From assembly GCA_902362975.1 (NCBI GenBank), contig CABIYO010000008.1, positions 20,000 through 83,999 on the forward strand: a stretch of 64,000 nt of DNA, in the 5' to 3' direction. This DNA comes from Caryophanales bacterium. GTDB lineage: Bacteria; Bacillota; Bacilli; Exiguobacteriales; Exiguobacteriaceae. How positions within the stretch are numbered: the first letter of the stretch is position 1; each line of letters opens with the position of its first letter. Below the pieces are notes generated by a model. That model saw nothing but the letters and a program-made list of their open reading frames with translations, did not search any database and had not been told where the DNA came from. Below, piece by piece: positions 18,570 to 28,742 of this stretch. The position numbers were made by a program, and so were the translations under genes.

Positions 18570-19145
18570 ATGCCCCTCTCGCTGAGGAGCCCGTTGGCGT
18601 TCTCGTTGCTCCCCCGTTGCCACGATGAATACGGGTCGACGAAATACATCGGCACGCCGAGTGACGCCTGGATGCGCTCGTGACCGCTGAACTCCTTGCC
18701 ACGGTCCGTCCCACATAGATCCAACGGTAGATGGTGGAAAAGGCACCTTTTCCTGCGTAGAGGCGGCCGACGATCTGTTCCCGGGACTAGGTCGCACGCA
18801 GCTTCTCGACGATCGTCCGGCGCATCGTATCGTCGAGTTTCGTCTTGGCGCCGCAGTTGGTCTTCGCCTTCTCGTAGCGTTTCTGGGCACGTTCAGCCAT
18901 GTAGTCGGGGTTCCGTCTGATCTCTCGCGAGACGGTCGAGGGCTGTCCGAGCCGTCTCGCGATGGACCGGATGGACATTCCGAGCTCCAGATACGTCTCT
19001 ATTTTCACGCGTTCCGTTGTGGTAAGAGGGGTGTAGCTCATAGCGATTCCTTCGTCTGAATGTGTGTTGTGGTGACTTCATTCTAAACGAGGCCGTCGCT
19101 GTGGGCTTTTTGTGTGTTCACTTTTGGGTGTTGCACTTAATTTTA
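18570..19145 (-). pseudogene. IS30-family transposase relic (internal deletion, nonsense, 3' truncation)
   Basis: The minus strand from 19041 encodes the IS30 N-terminus MSYTPLTTTERVKIETYLEL with the helix-turn-helix SIRSIARRLGQPSTVSREIRR. A TAG at 18787-18789 replaces the expected Trp after EKLRAT; the frame then continues SREQIVGRLYAGKGAFSTIY. A large deletion and frame change join this to the C-terminal catalytic block GTDRGKEFSGHERIQ, ASLGVPMYFVDPYSSWQRGS and NENANGLL. The element ends abruptly there. The 5' side ends near 19120-19145 in GTGTTGCACTTAATTTT, which resembles an IS30 terminal repeat. The other end is missing, so the copy is dead. It separates the wall hydrolase from glpX. Confidence 0.88.
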
Positions 19146-19159
19146 TAATTCATCTCCCA

Positions 19160-19194
19160 CAAAAAAGTCGTGGACGTTTGCACATCCACGACTT
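19160..19194 (-). terminator. Terminator of glpX
   Basis: AAGTCGTGGATG and CGTCCACGACTT pair around a short loop, followed by six T on the minus strand. Confidence 0.92.
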
Positions 19195-19198
19195 CTGA

Positions 19199-20170
19199 TT
19201 ATTCTGGTTTCATGACCATTTTTGGTTTTTTCTTAAGTGAGTGGTTCCCTTCGACGAAACGAACGGTACCGGACTTGGCACGCATGACGACCGAATGGGT
19301 CTGTCCGCCTTGTGACGTAAATTGGACTCCACGTAACAGCTCACCATCTGTGACACCGGTCGCCGCAAAGATACAATCTTCACCTTTCACCAAATCATTG
19401 AGGAGGAGGATTCGATCCGTATCTTCGATTCCCATGTCATGGCAACGTTGTTTCTGCGCTTCATCTTCCGGGAGCAAACGCCCTTGGAAGTCTCCACCTA
19501 AACACTTCATTGCGACGGCAGCGATGACACCTTCTGGCGCCCCGCCTGAACCGAGCAACAAATCGACACCCGTTTTCGGGAAAGCCGTGTTGATGGCCGC
19601 GGCGACGTCCCCGTCCGGAATCAATTTGATTCGCGCACCGGTCGCGCGGACACGTTGAATGGTTTCTTCGTGACGGTCCCGATGTAAAATCGTGACGACG
19701 ACATCTTCCACGTTTTTCTTTTTTGCTTTCGCCACGATTTCAATGTTCTCTTCAATCGAGTTGTCGAGACTGACGAGACCTGCCGCTTCCGGTCCGACGG
19801 CAATTTTATCCATGTACATGTCTGGAGCATGAAGGAGATCTCCTGCATCCGCGACCGCAAGAACCGCAAGTGCTCCCCACGTTCCGGTCGCTACGATGTT
19901 TGTCCCTTCTAACGGATCGACGGCGACATCGAGACGAGAGCCGTAGCCATTTCCGACTTTTTCTCCGATGTATAGCATCGGGGCCTCATCCATCTCCCCT
20001 TCACCGATGACGACAATCCCTTTCATCGGAATCGTGTCAAACACGTCGCGCATGGCCGTCGTTGCCGCATCATCCGCTTCGACTTTCAATCCTCGTCCCA
20101 TCCAACGGGCTGAAGCAAGTGCCGCCGCTTCTGTCACCCGAACCAGTTCCATCGATAAACTTCGTTCCAC
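19199..20170 (-). CDS. glpX: Fructose-1,6-bisphosphatase, class II
   Basis: Gluconeogenic phosphatase. Start set at GTG 20170, because the product then begins [20 protein letters not shown] as in B. subtilis GlpX, and AAGGGGAG lies eight bases upstream. The metal-binding motifs [11 protein letters not shown] and [10 protein letters not shown] are present, and the 323-residue length is normal. In B. subtilis the gene (ywjI) is likewise next to murAB. It lies 14 bases past the murA-like gene stop. Confidence 0.97.
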   Translation of the reverse strand: MERSLSMELVRVTEAAALASARWMGRGLKVEADDAATTAMRDVFDTIPMKGIVVIGEGEMDEAPMLYIGEKVGNGYGSRLDVAVDPLEGTNIVATGTWGALAVLAVADAGDLLHAPDMYMDKIAVGPEAAGLVSLDNSIEENIEIVAKAKKKNVEDVVVTILHRDRHEETIQRVRATGARIKLIPDGDVAAAINTAFPKTGVDLLLGSGGAPEGVIAAVAMKCLGGDFQGRLLPEDEAQKQRCHDMGIEDTDRILLLNDLVKGEDCIFAATGVTDGELLRGVQFTSQGGQTHSVVMRAKSGTVRFVEGNHSLKKKPKMVMKPE

Positions 20171-20184
20171 CCGAAATCTCCCCT

Positions 20185-21441
20185 TTATACCTCGGTTTGT
20201 TTCTCTACCCAAACGAGCGCACCGAGTTGTTTTAATTTGCCGACGAAGTCAACATACGAATCATTCAGTCGTTCCGCATGTAGTAGCGTCGATTCACCAG
20301 AAGCTTGGAGCGCTGACAGCACCAGGGCCGCAGCACTCCGTGCATCGGTGCATTCCATCTCTGCATTTGCCAGCTTATTGCCGCCACGAATGACAGCCGA
20401 TGCATCCTCCAGTGTAATTTGCGCATTCATCCGTCGCATCTCGGCGATGTGGCGGAATCGTTGCGCATACAATTTATCGGTGACAACACTCGTTCCATCA
20501 GCTTTTAATAAGGCTGCCGTCATCACCGGTTGCAAGTCGCTCGGATACCCCGAGTAATGGAACACCCGAATATCTGTTGGCATGAATTGGTTCGCCGTCA
20601 CGGTAATTGATTCTTCACCGACATCGACGTCCGCTCCGAAGTCCAACAGTTTTTGGATGACCCCTTCCAGATGTGTCGGAATGACCGGTTGAACGGTCAC
20701 GTGACCCGATACGGCACCGAATATCATGAATGTTCCCGCCTCGAGACGATCCGGAATCAGTGTGTGCGTACAACCGTGGAGTCGCTCTACCCCTTTGATA
20801 CGAATCTCATCCGTTCCTGCCCCACTTACTTGTGCACCCATCGATGTGAGCATGGTTGCCACATCGACGACTTCCGGATCGCAAGCCGCGTTTTCGATGA
20901 CCGTCGTCCCTGACGCTAAAACAGCCGCAAGCATCGCACTCACGGTTGCCCCAAACGACCGCAAGTCCAAGTAAATTCGATTCCCGACAAGTTCATCGAC
21001 CCGGACATGGTAGAGACCTGATTCATTCTCGACGTGAATGCCGAGACGTTCCAACGCTTTCAAATGTAAGTCAATCGGCCGTGGACCAATCGCATATCCT
21101 CCAGGTAACCCAACCGCCCCTTTTCCAAAGCGAGCCGCGAAGACCCCGAGTAAATAGACAGCAGCACGGACTTTGCGTGTCTCAGAACCGAGCAGCGGCA
21201 TGGCGACTGCTTCATTCGAATGAATCGTCATTCGTTCGCCATCCCGCTCTACCCGAACCCCTAACTCTTTTAACAAATTGACAATTACTTCCACATCTTC
21301 AATCATCGGAACGTTTTCAATCGTTACCGACTCCTCCGTAAGAAGTGCAGCCACAAGGCAAGGGAGAGCGCTCTGTTTCGCTCCGCTAATCTCGACGGTT
21401 CCTTCTAGTTTTTGCTGCCCAACGATATGGAGAATTTCCAC
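20185..21441 (-). CDS. murA2: MurA-like enolpyruvyl transferase paralogue lacking the catalytic cysteine
   Basis: Position and sequence match the second MurA gene (murAB/murZ) of Bacillales. MurA transfers enolpyruvate from PEP to UDP-GlcNAc. Start at GTG 21441 after GAAAGG. The fold is complete at 418 residues, and Lys22 is kept. The catalytic loop, normally PGGCxIGxRPID, reads [12 protein letters not shown] (Tyr116, codon at 21094-21096). Asn23 is Gln, and the usual HIDRGYE segment near the end reads RLNDSYV. Replacing Cys by Asp is known to keep activity and give fosfomycin resistance in other bacteria; Tyr is not an expected catalytic substitute. The protein may be inactive or have another role. 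Confidence 0.9.
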   Translation of the reverse strand: MEILHIVGQQKLEGTVEISGAKQSALPCLVAALLTEESVTIENVPMIEDVEVIVNLLKELGVRVERDGERMTIHSNEAVAMPLLGSETRKVRAAVYLLGVFAARFGKGAVGLPGGYAIGPRPIDLHLKALERLGIHVENESGLYHVRVDELVGNRIYLDLRSFGATVSAMLAAVLASGTTVIENAACDPEVVDVATMLTSMGAQVSGAGTDEIRIKGVERLHGCTHTLIPDRLEAGTFMIFGAVSGHVTVQPVIPTHLEGVIQKLLDFGADVDVGEESITVTANQFMPTDIRVFHYSGYPSDLQPVMTAALLKADGTSVVTDKLYAQRFRHIAEMRRMNAQITLEDASAVIRGGNKLANAEMECTDARSAAALVLSALQASGESTLLHAERLNDSYVDFVGKLKQLGALVWVEKQTEV

Positions 21442-21468
21442 GCTGATCAAAACCTTTCTACGACGGAC

Positions 21469-22119
21469 TTATTTGGATTGAGCGTTGTTCCAATCCGCTA
21501 AAAACTGCTCAATGCCTTTGTCTGTGAGCGGATGTTTCATCATTTGTTCGATGACTTTGTAAGGGACTGTCGCAATGTCAGCCCCGAGAAGTGCAGCTTT
21601 TGTCACGTGAACCGGGTGACGCACAGATGCTGCGATAATTTCTGTCTCGATGCCATGGATTGCAAAGATGTTCGCAATGGTCTCCACTAAATCGAGCCCA
21701 TCTTGTCCGATGTCATCCAAGCGTCCGATGAATGGAGAAACGTATGATGCCCCGGCACGTGCCGCAAGTAACGCTTGGTTGGCGTTAAAGATGAGCGTGA
21801 CATTCGTCTTGATCCCAAGCTCCTTGAACTGTTTTACCGCTTCCATCCCCGCTGGTGTCATCGGTACCTTTACCGTAATATTCGGCGCGATGGCGGCAAG
21901 TTCCTTTCCTTCTTCCACCATACCCGACGCATCGAGTGCAATAACTTCGGCGCTGACCGAGAGATCCCCGACGATCTCACAGATTTCACGAAGTCTTGTA
22001 TGGAAATCGACACCTTCTTTGGCGACGAGCGATGGATTCGTCGTCACGCCTCCAATGACGCCCATTTGATGAGCTTTTTTAATGTCTTCCACATTGGCTG
22101 TGTCAATGAAAAAACGCAT
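21469..22119 (-). CDS. fsa: Fructose-6-phosphate aldolase/transaldolase-like protein
   Basis: Start at ATG 22119, eight bases after AAGGAGG. The 216-residue protein begins [16 protein letters not shown] and carries the Schiff-base lysine in [11 protein letters not shown], typical of the short TalB/FSA family (B. subtilis YwjH). The short subfamily contains both transaldolases and fructose-6-phosphate aldolases; sequence alone does not separate them. It lies between fbaA and the murA paralogue, in the usual order. Confidence 0.93.
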   Translation of the reverse strand: MRFFIDTANVEDIKKAHQMGVIGGVTTNPSLVAKEGVDFHTRLREICEIVGDLSVSAEVIALDASGMVEEGKELAAIAPNITVKVPMTPAGMEAVKQFKELGIKTNVTLIFNANQALLAARAGASYVSPFIGRLDDIGQDGLDLVETIANIFAIHGIETEIIAASVRHPVHVTKAALLGADIATVPYKVIEQMMKHPLTDKGIEQFLADWNNAQSK

Positions 22120-22231
22120 ATGTGTCTCCTCCTTAATTTGTGATCGCTTACAATCTCTATTATGAGGAAAGACTAGTCGAATTACTACTCCCTTTGTCAG
22201 ATTCGACAAACGGTGATATAAGAACTGATAC

Positions 22232-22262
22232 AAAAAGTCGGTCCTCAAAGAGAACCGACTTG
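22232..22262 (-). terminator. Terminator of fbaA
   Basis: AAGTCGGTTCTC and GGACCGACTT pair on the minus strand, followed by TTTTTG. It lies between fbaA and the aldolase-like gene. Confidence 0.88.
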
Positions 22263-22273
22263 ATCAAACAGGA

Positions 22274-23128
22274 TTATGCTTTGTTGCTTGAACCAAACTC
22301 ACGCATCTTGCCAGTAACGACGTTATAAATCGCTTCGATACCAGGTCCGATAATTTTACGTGGGTCATATACTTTTGGATCAGCAGCAATTTTCTCACGT
22401 ACTGCACGAGTCCATGCTTGTTGGCACTCCGTGTTGACGTTGATTTTGCTGTGGCCGAGCTCGATTGCTTTTTTGATTTGGTGTTCAGGAATTCCTGATC
22501 CGCCGTGAAGAACGAGTGGTGTTTTAGTCGCTTTCGCGATTTCTTCCATCTCTTTGAATCCAAGTTTTGGCTCGCCTTGGTATTCACCGTGTACAGAACC
22601 AAGTGCTGCAGCAAGTGCATCCACTTTCGTTTCTTTTACAACACGTACACACTCATCGAGGTCAGCGTATTGTACGCCACCAACAACGCCGTCTTCTTCG
22701 CCGCCAACTGTACCGACTTCTGCCTCAACAGAAGCACCTCTAGCGTGCGCGTACTCGACAACTTGTTTCGTCATTTCGATGTTTTCATCGATTGGGTGGT
22801 GTGAACCGTCAATCATGACTGACGTGAAACCAGCGTCGATCGCTGCTTTACACTTCTCGAATGAAGAACCGTGGTCAAGGTGGATTGCAACTGGAACAGT
22901 GATGTTGTAGTCGTGCATAAGACCTTCAACCATTTTGACAACTGTCGTGAAGCCACCCATGTACTTCGCTGCACCTTCTGATACACCGAGGATTACTGGT
23001 GATTTCTCGTCTTCCGCAGCGCGAAGAATCGCTTGCGTCCACTCGAGGTTGTTGATGTTGAATTGGCCGACTGCATACTTGCCTTCGAATGCTTTGTTCA
23101 GCATTCCTGTCATTGATACTAATGGCAT
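22274..23128 (-). CDS. fbaA: Fructose-bisphosphate aldolase, class II
   Basis: Zinc-dependent glycolytic aldolase splitting fructose-1,6-bisphosphate. The 284 residues contain the zinc ligands in [20 protein letters not shown] and [13 protein letters not shown] follows AGGAGG. Upstream are an extended -10 promoter (TGTTATAAT, about 23193-23201 on the minus strand) and a cre-like site, consistent with carbon control. Confidence 0.98.
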   Translation of the reverse strand: MPLVSMTGMLNKAFEGKYAVGQFNINNLEWTQAILRAAEDEKSPVILGVSEGAAKYMGGFTTVVKMVEGLMHDYNITVPVAIHLDHGSSFEKCKAAIDAGFTSVMIDGSHHPIDENIEMTKQVVEYAHARGASVEAEVGTVGGEEDGVVGGVQYADLDECVRVVKETKVDALAAALGSVHGEYQGEPKLGFKEMEEIAKATKTPLVLHGGSGIPEHQIKKAIELGHSKINVNTECQQAWTRAVREKIAADPKVYDPRKIIGPGIEAIYNVVTGKMREFGSSNKA

Positions 23129-23251
23129 AATGACATCCTCCTGTCTGTTCGCTATTATACACGTTTGGGAAAAGTTCCCCCGTGCAATTCGTTCCCATTA
23201 TAACACACCGTAAAACATGTGCCTATGCTATTCGGGCATAGAAATGGCTTA

Positions 23252-23267
23252 GCGCAAGCGTTTACAT
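23252..23267 (-). promoter_or_regulatory. cre-like (CcpA) site upstream of fbaA
   Basis: ATGTAAACGCTTGCGC on the minus strand matches the cre pattern WTGNAANCGNWNNCW except at the last position. It lies about 55 bases upstream of the probable fbaA -10 element. Whether it activates or represses is not readable. Confidence 0.5.
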
Positions 23268-23289
23268 ATGTCATCTTGGTGACGAAACG

Positions 23290-23649
23290 TCAAATTTTCA
23301 AGACTTCTTTCACTTTTCCAATCATCCCATAAATATCAAACGGCTTCTCAAATTGTGCCGTGATTCCGAGACGACGCACTTCTTCAATCACTGCTTCTTC
23401 CCCAAACGCCGTCATGATCATGACAGGTGTGTCTAACGGTTTCTCGCGCATGCGACGTAATACTTCGTGTCCAAACATACGAGGCATATTCATATCGAGC
23501 AATACCAAATCATATTGCTCCCGCTCTAAAAATTCCCAGGCGCTGATGCCGTCTTGCGCCGTGTCCACGTCTACACCCATGTTCGTGAACACTTGCGCGA
23601 GCATCGTACGAATTCCGTCCTGGTCATCTGCTATTAACATCCTTGACAT
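23290..23649 (-). CDS. spo0F: Spo0F-like single-domain response regulator
   Basis: A 119-residue stand-alone receiver. Start at ATG 23649, after AGAAGGG. Key residues are present: ADDQ at 7-10, phospho-acceptor Asp52 in LLDMNMPRMFG, Thr in IMTAFGE and Lys in FEKPFDI. In B. subtilis Spo0F relays phosphate from sporulation kinases to Spo0B, and the gene lies next to fbaA as here. The absence of spoIIR at its usual place suggests no sporulation, so the target of this relay is probably different. Confidence 0.92.
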   Translation of the reverse strand: MSRMLIADDQDGIRTMLAQVFTNMGVDVDTAQDGISAWEFLEREQYDLVLLDMNMPRMFGHEVLRRMREKPLDTPVMIMTAFGEEAVIEEVRRLGITAQFEKPFDIYGMIGKVKEVLKI

Positions 23650-23740
23650 GCATGTCCCTTCTTTCATTCATCGTTTACCATATTCAAACAATTTAACCTT
23701 ACCAAACTCATCTCTTTTTCGCGACGGCTATCTTTTGAAA

Positions 23741-24097
23741 TCAAGGGAACAATGGCTCGGAATTGTCTTTTTCCTGTTCTTCCTTCAACTGTTCAGGCAC
23801 GTCTAGGACATTCACTTGCTCGTAGTCGACCACTTCCGCATCTTCTTTCACAAATACCCGCAGATAGTTTCCTTCCGGTAACAACCCAGAAGTGGCAATC
23901 GACAGAGGACGTTTTTTCCCATCCTCGTCGTACCCGATGAGATCATAGCGATAACCACCCGAGGTTTGTGTCACCACTTCTGTACTTGGGACTTTGACAT
24001 AATAGACATCGGCTAACAAGCGATTAGGATCGACATAACGCCACCCTACTACTAATAGAATGCCAATCAATAGGATAGCAACGAGATTTCGTTTCAT
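23741..24097 (-). CDS. YxeA/DUF1093-family exported protein
   Basis: A 118-residue protein with an N-terminal membrane or signal segment (LVAILLIGILLVVGW) and a small beta-rich domain: YYVKV, a Tyr-rich YRYDLIGYDEDGKKR strand pair, GNYLRVFVKEDAEVVDYEQV. This is the pattern of YxeA-like (DUF1093) proteins. Their function is not established. The last 20 residues are acidic. It is co-directional with spo0F but separated by about 90 bases. Confidence 0.75.
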   Translation of the reverse strand: MKRNLVAILLIGILLVVGWRYVDPNRLLADVYYVKVPSTEVVTQTSGGYRYDLIGYDEDGKKRPLSIATSGLLPEGNYLRVFVKEDAEVVDYEQVNVLDVPEQLKEEQEKDNSEPLFP

Positions 24098-24172
24098 AAA
24101 AAGTTCTCCCTCAATCTAAGAATCACTACTTATGAGGTATACCGTTATTCTGAATCGATGAAACCATGACAC

Positions 24173-24207
24173 AAAAAAAAGGTTCATCCTATTTAGAATG
24201 AACCTTT
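24173..24207 (-). terminator. Terminator of glpD
   Basis: AAAGGTTCAT and ATGAACCTTT pair around a ten-base loop, followed by eight T on the minus strand. Confidence 0.9.
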
Positions 24208-24223
24208 CCCGCAATACAGTGCA

Positions 24224-25882
24224 TTACGATTCGACAGGCACAGGCACAACTGCGCTTTCAATCTCCTTCTCCACTTCTTCACGCTCTTCTTTCAAACGCT
24301 CATCCGACCAGTTGAAGACGTCGGCCATGCAACGAAGGACACCATCTTTGTGTTGACGGACGAAATCGATATCAAAGAACATCGCTCCGGTCCGACGAAT
24401 CAAGAAGTCGATGGCGCGGACGACCGACTCTTCTTCAATGCCATAGATCAACTGTGCATAGACGACCTCTGGCAAGTCATAAGCATTCGAGTCCATCCGT
24501 TCAATAACGCGATCGATATTCGATCCGTATAGACGGACGAGTTCTTCCGCGTGCCCCGCGTCGAGACCGTGATTTTGAAGTTCTTTCGTTTTCTTCTCGA
24601 GGAACTCTTTGAACCCTTTCGATCCGCCGACGTGACCACCTGACATCGGCATATGCTTCGTCCGGCTCGCCAAGTAAACGACGCCTTCTTCTTCTTTTAA
24701 TAATTTCGCGACGAGGTCGACGACTGTTTCTGACATCTTACGATACCCTGTCAATTTACCGCCGGCAATCGTAATCAAACCGCTGTCTGACTGCCAAATT
24801 TCGTCCTTACGTGAAATTTCAGAAGGGTCTTTTCCTTCCTCATAGATTAACGGACGAATACCCGCCCAGCTTGATTCCACATCATCTGCCGTGACATGAA
24901 CGTCTGGGAACATATAATGGATTGCATCCAAAATATAATCGCGGTCCTCTGTCGTCGTGCGTGGATGCGCCTTGTCTTTATCAAAGAACGTATCCGTCGT
25001 TCCGACGTACGCTTTGTTTCCGCGTGGAATGGCAAAGACCATGCGCCCGTCTGGTGTGTCGAAATAAATTGCCTGTTTGAGTGGGAATTTCGATTGATCG
25101 ATGACAAGGTGAACTCCCTTCGTCAAACGAAGCTGTTTGCCTTTTTTCGAGTTGTCTTTTTCCCGTAACTCATCGACCCATGGACCAGTCGCATTGATAA
25201 TTTTCTTCGCATAGACGTCATATGTCGACCCATCGATTTGGTCTTCGACGTGTACCCCCGCCACTTTTCCGTTCTCGTAAATCAGCCCGGTCACTTTGGC
25301 GTAGTTCATAAGAAGCGCACCATGATTCGCGGCTTCTTTCGCCACTTCGATTGTCAATCGTGCATCATCCGTCCGATACTCGACGTAGTATCCACCACCA
25401 ACTAAGCCATCTTTTTTGACGAGTGGTGCTTTCTCGATGACTTCATTCGGCTTGAGCATCTTGCGACGTTCTGCCCGTTTGACGCCTGCGAGGAAGTCAT
25501 ACACCATGAGTCCAATTGAAGTTGAGAAGGGACCAAACGTGCCTCCCTTGTGCATCGGTAACAGCATCCATTCCGGCGTCGTGACGTGTGGACCATTCTC
25601 ATACACGATGGCACGCTCTTTCCCGACTTCTGCGACGAGCGCCACTTCAAATTGTTTCAAATAGCGGAGTCCCCCGTGAACAAGTTTCGTCGAACGGCTT
25701 GACGTCCCGGCCGCAAAGTCTTGCATTTCGAGAACCGCTGTCTTCATCCCACGTGACGACGCATCGAGCGCAATCCCTGCTCCGGTTATCCCTCCACCGA
25801 CAACAAGAACGTCATGACGTTCGCTTGTCAGTTGTTCGTATCGTTTTGCTCGGTCTTTCGCTGAGAAATTTCTGATTTCCAT
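24224..25882 (-). CDS. glpD: Aerobic glycerol-3-phosphate dehydrogenase
   Basis: Flavoenzyme that oxidises glycerol-3-phosphate to DHAP and feeds electrons to quinone at the membrane. The 552 residues include the FAD-binding [32 protein letters not shown] and the C-terminal FAD motif [16 protein letters not shown] follows AGGAGGG by six bases. A terminator hairpin in the leader suggests GlpP-type antitermination as in B. subtilis. Confidence 0.97.
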   Translation of the reverse strand: MEIRNFSAKDRAKRYEQLTSERHDVLVVGGGITGAGIALDASSRGMKTAVLEMQDFAAGTSSRSTKLVHGGLRYLKQFEVALVAEVGKERAIVYENGPHVTTPEWMLLPMHKGGTFGPFSTSIGLMVYDFLAGVKRAERRKMLKPNEVIEKAPLVKKDGLVGGGYYVEYRTDDARLTIEVAKEAANHGALLMNYAKVTGLIYENGKVAGVHVEDQIDGSTYDVYAKKIINATGPWVDELREKDNSKKGKQLRLTKGVHLVIDQSKFPLKQAIYFDTPDGRMVFAIPRGNKAYVGTTDTFFDKDKAHPRTTTEDRDYILDAIHYMFPDVHVTADDVESSWAGIRPLIYEEGKDPSEISRKDEIWQSDSGLITIAGGKLTGYRKMSETVVDLVAKLLKEEEGVVYLASRTKHMPMSGGHVGGSKGFKEFLEKKTKELQNHGLDAGHAEELVRLYGSNIDRVIERMDSNAYDLPEVVYAQLIYGIEEESVVRAIDFLIRRTGAMFFDIDFVRQHKDGVLRCMADVFNWSDERLKEEREEVEKEIESAVVPVPVES

Positions 25883-25919
25883 CTTATTCCCTCCTATGGT
25901 AAGTACGGTTCAATGAATA

Positions 25920-25971
25920 GAAAAAGAGACCACAACAAAAACAAGGCTTCCCCCTCCTGTTGTGGTCTCTC
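25920..25971 (-). promoter_or_regulatory. glpD leader terminator (GlpP-type antitermination target)
   Basis: On the minus strand AGAGACCACAACA and TGTTGTGGTCTCT form a 13-base-pair stem followed by TTTTTC, about 38 bases before the glpD ATG. A -10-like TATAAT lies upstream near 26008-26013. In B. subtilis the GlpP protein binds the glpD leader when glycerol-3-phosphate is present and lets RNA polymerase pass such a hairpin. The hairpin is seen; the protein and effector are inferred from the family. Confidence 0.8.
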
Positions 25972-26143
25972 TATTATCTCGAACCGAATATCAACTTTTC
26001 TCCTGTATTATACACTATTCTTTTCAGTTCAACCATCACTTACGCTTATCCAATCTTTAATGTATTCATTCACAAGCATCCGACTCGCATTTTTGAGTCG
26101 AGAAGCTTAGACTTCAAGGTATCATGTTGAAGGAGGATTTCAG

Positions 26144-27259
26144 ATGAAACGTATGTTACAACCTTTTCAGTTCAAAAATGGCGTCGAAGTACCGAACCGC
26201 CTCGTATTGGCACCGATGACACATTACTCATCAGAGCCAACGGGCGAAGTATCCGAGCATGAGCTCGCCTACTATCGGAAACGGGCGCAAAATGTCGGAC
26301 TCGCCATCACGGCTTGCGCTTACGTGACGGAAGACGGGAAAGGGTTCCCGAACGCATTCGGGGTCAATGACGACAAATTCATACCAGGTCTCCGTCAATT
26401 GGCGGAAAGTTTAAAAGCGGAAGGCGCAAAAGCCATCCTTCAAATTTTCCACGCTGGGCGGATGTCACCACCTGAACTGGTCCCAAATGAACAACCTGTC
26501 AGTGCAAGTGCTGTCGCACCGATCCGAGAAGGTGCCGTCACACCACGTGCCCTCGAGACGTCAGAAGTCGAAGCCATCATTGAAGCGTTCGGTGAAGCGA
26601 CGCGTCGCGCCATCGAAGCCGGATTCGATGGAGTCGAGATTCACGGAGCGAACACCTACTTGATTCAACAATTCTTCTCACCGCATTCAAATCGCCGTGA
26701 AGATCGCTTCGGCGGTGATGTTCATGGACGTTTGACGTTCCCACGCGAAGTCATTCGTCGTGTCAAAGAAGCCGCTGCAGATGCAGAAGACTTCCTCGTC
26801 GGCTATCGCTTCTCACCGGAAGAAATCGAGGAGCCAGGCATCACACTCGACGACACGGATGTGTTACTCGATATGATTTTAGCAGAAGGTGTTGATTATA
26901 TTCACGCGTCTCTCTCGAACTTCAACACAACTTCCATTCGCGATGAGAACGTCACAGAGCGTTCGATTGACCGCATCGCCAAACGGATCAATGGTGCCAT
27001 CCCACTCATCGGAGTCGGGCAACTCCAACGCCCCGCACAAGTGGAAGACGCACTCGAGGTCGTGGACCTTGCCGCACTCGGTCGCGAACTCATCATTGAC
27101 CCAGAATGGCTCGAAAAAGTGAAATCGGGCCGCGAAGACGAGATTGAGACCGAGCTTGACTTGAACAAGCAAGCTGAACTCGCCGTCCCAGCTCCACTAT
27201 GGAACGCCATCACGACACATGCTGGTTGGTTCCCAATTAAAGATCAAGAAGTGAAATAG
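26144..27259 (+). CDS. Old Yellow Enzyme family NADH:flavin oxidoreductase
   Basis: A 371-residue FMN enzyme reducing activated C=C bonds at the expense of NAD(P)H. It starts after GAAGGAGG. The barrel begins with RLVLAPMTHYSS, and carries the substrate/FMN motif EIHGANTYLIQQFFSPHSN with NRREDRFGGD, then IGVGQLQRPAQVEDALE and DLAALGRELIIDPEW. The pattern is of the YqiG-like bacterial subgroup. The physiological substrate is unknown. Monocistronic, ending at a bidirectional hairpin. Confidence 0.93.
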   Translation: MKRMLQPFQFKNGVEVPNRLVLAPMTHYSSEPTGEVSEHELAYYRKRAQNVGLAITACAYVTEDGKGFPNAFGVNDDKFIPGLRQLAESLKAEGAKAILQIFHAGRMSPPELVPNEQPVSASAVAPIREGAVTPRALETSEVEAIIEAFGEATRRAIEAGFDGVEIHGANTYLIQQFFSPHSNRREDRFGGDVHGRLTFPREVIRRVKEAAADAEDFLVGYRFSPEEIEEPGITLDDTDVLLDMILAEGVDYIHASLSNFNTTSIRDENVTERSIDRIAKRINGAIPLIGVGQLQRPAQVEDALEVVDLAALGRELIIDPEWLEKVKSGREDEIETELDLNKQAELAVPAPLWNAITTHAGWFPIKDQEVK

Positions 27260-27260
27260 T

Positions 27261-27297
27261 AAAATGAACCTGCCGTTGATCACGGCAGGTTCATTTT
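27261..27297 (+). terminator. Bidirectional terminator between OYE and deacetylase genes
   Basis: AAAATGAACCTGCCGT and ACGGCAGGTTCATTTT form a perfect long stem that gives a T-run for both converging genes. Confidence 0.93.
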
Positions 27298-27298
27298 A

Positions 27299-28627
27299 CT
27301 ATTTCAACGTCAAGAGCTCACTCATCGTCACAAATGTGTACCCTTCACGTTTCAGCGCATCGAGAACTTTCGGCAACCCTTCAGCTGTGGACTCATGAAT
27401 ATCATGCATCAAGACAACAGCACTTGGATGGACATTGTCCATAATCAAGCGATACATTTGATCGGCATTACGGTGACTCCAATCAAGAGAATCGACCGTC
27501 CATAGTGCAAGGGTCTGATCCTTTGTATGAATGATTTGCTCAATCATTTCATTTTTAGCCCCGTATGGTGGTCGAACCAATGATGGGCGTTGTCCCGTAA
27601 GCCTCTCAATTCGTTCATCAACCTGTTCGAGTTCCTCTTTGACTCCCTTCTCAGATAATTGTGTCAAATCTGGGTGATGTTCCGTATGGTTTGCTAGCTC
27701 ATGACCTGACAACGCTACTTGTCTCGCCACATCAGGATAGAATTCCATCTGACTCCCTAACATAAAGAACGTAGCACGCGCTTGGTATTTCTCAAGTGTT
27801 TCAAGAATGCGAGGTGTCACGATCGGATGGGGGCCATCATCGAACGTCAGTGCAACATATTTCCCATTAGGTTCAAGCGGCTTATTTGAGGGACTCATGA
27901 TTGGAGAATCTTCTTGTGCAGTGGGTGTATCTAATTCGGATAACAAAAACGGCTCCACTTCCTTCATTGGAATATGAACTTCTACCACGCCTGCCGCTCC
28001 CGCTGCCACTTCATACTCGTCGAATATGACATCTAGACCAGAGGACGTCAGTATCCACTTCGTCGATTTAGGATGTTTAATCGCTTCACGTAACTGATTC
28101 TCAAATACGTATTCTTGATGTTGTAATTGTGTGATGATGCTATGCCTGAACCATTCTAATGCATGTTGGTCATCACGTAAGACATCATCCCATTCAATGA
28201 ATGTTCCGTCCGAAAGGTTCATCCGAAATACATCGACAGTGGTTTGACCATTCGCACCACCAGTGAATGCATAAGTATGAACGACTAGCGTGTATTCAGT
28301 CTCATTCGTTTGATATGTATCGGTCTGAATATTTAAGTGACCCTTTTGACCGTGACTAGGGGTGAGGTTGTGTTGAAATGCTTCTTTCTTTTCTAAAATG
28401 AATGCATCCAGTTCCTCGTTTAGCACTTCATAATCCGTTCTCGGAACAGAGATTGATGTCGTATATCTTTTCGCTTGTTCACTCTCTAGCGTTAAATGTA
28501 ACCCGGGATATTGTCCGGTAAAGGATGGTGTCGGAACTTCTTTAATCGTCGGGGCGGCTCCCGCGATGTAATACCATGTACCCATACCAATCAATAACAT
28601 CACAATACCTAACATGTGTCGTCTCAT
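27299..28627 (-). CDS. Membrane-anchored polysaccharide deacetylase (PdaC-like)
   Basis: A 442-residue protein with an N-terminal signal anchor (HMLGIVMLLIGMGTWYYI). Residues about 50-245 resemble the DUF4163/DUF3298 region of PdaC-type proteins (YTLVVHTYAFTGGANGQ, then a strand-rich part). A NodB deacetylase domain occupies about 255-442: VALTFDDGPHP with the catalytic Asp, the metal-binding HELANHTEHHPDL, RPPYGAKN, and the late VVLMHDIHE. It should remove acetyl groups from wall peptidoglycan or other glycans outside the cell. Single gene. Confidence 0.93.
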   Translation of the reverse strand: MRRHMLGIVMLLIGMGTWYYIAGAAPTIKEVPTPSFTGQYPGLHLTLESEQAKRYTTSISVPRTDYEVLNEELDAFILEKKEAFQHNLTPSHGQKGHLNIQTDTYQTNETEYTLVVHTYAFTGGANGQTTVDVFRMNLSDGTFIEWDDVLRDDQHALEWFRHSIITQLQHQEYVFENQLREAIKHPKSTKWILTSSGLDVIFDEYEVAAGAAGVVEVHIPMKEVEPFLLSELDTPTAQEDSPIMSPSNKPLEPNGKYVALTFDDGPHPIVTPRILETLEKYQARATFFMLGSQMEFYPDVARQVALSGHELANHTEHHPDLTQLSEKGVKEELEQVDERIERLTGQRPSLVRPPYGAKNEMIEQIIHTKDQTLALWTVDSLDWSHRNADQMYRLIMDNVHPSAVVLMHDIHESTAEGLPKVLDALKREGYTFVTMSELLTLK

Positions 28628-28742
28628 TCTTATTCTCTCCTAATTTAATTCAATCGATTCGATTGTAGCAAACTCTTCACGAATGAAATCGTCAATATGG
28701 CGACAAATATATACAAAATCATACAAAACAGGTACGTCGTCT

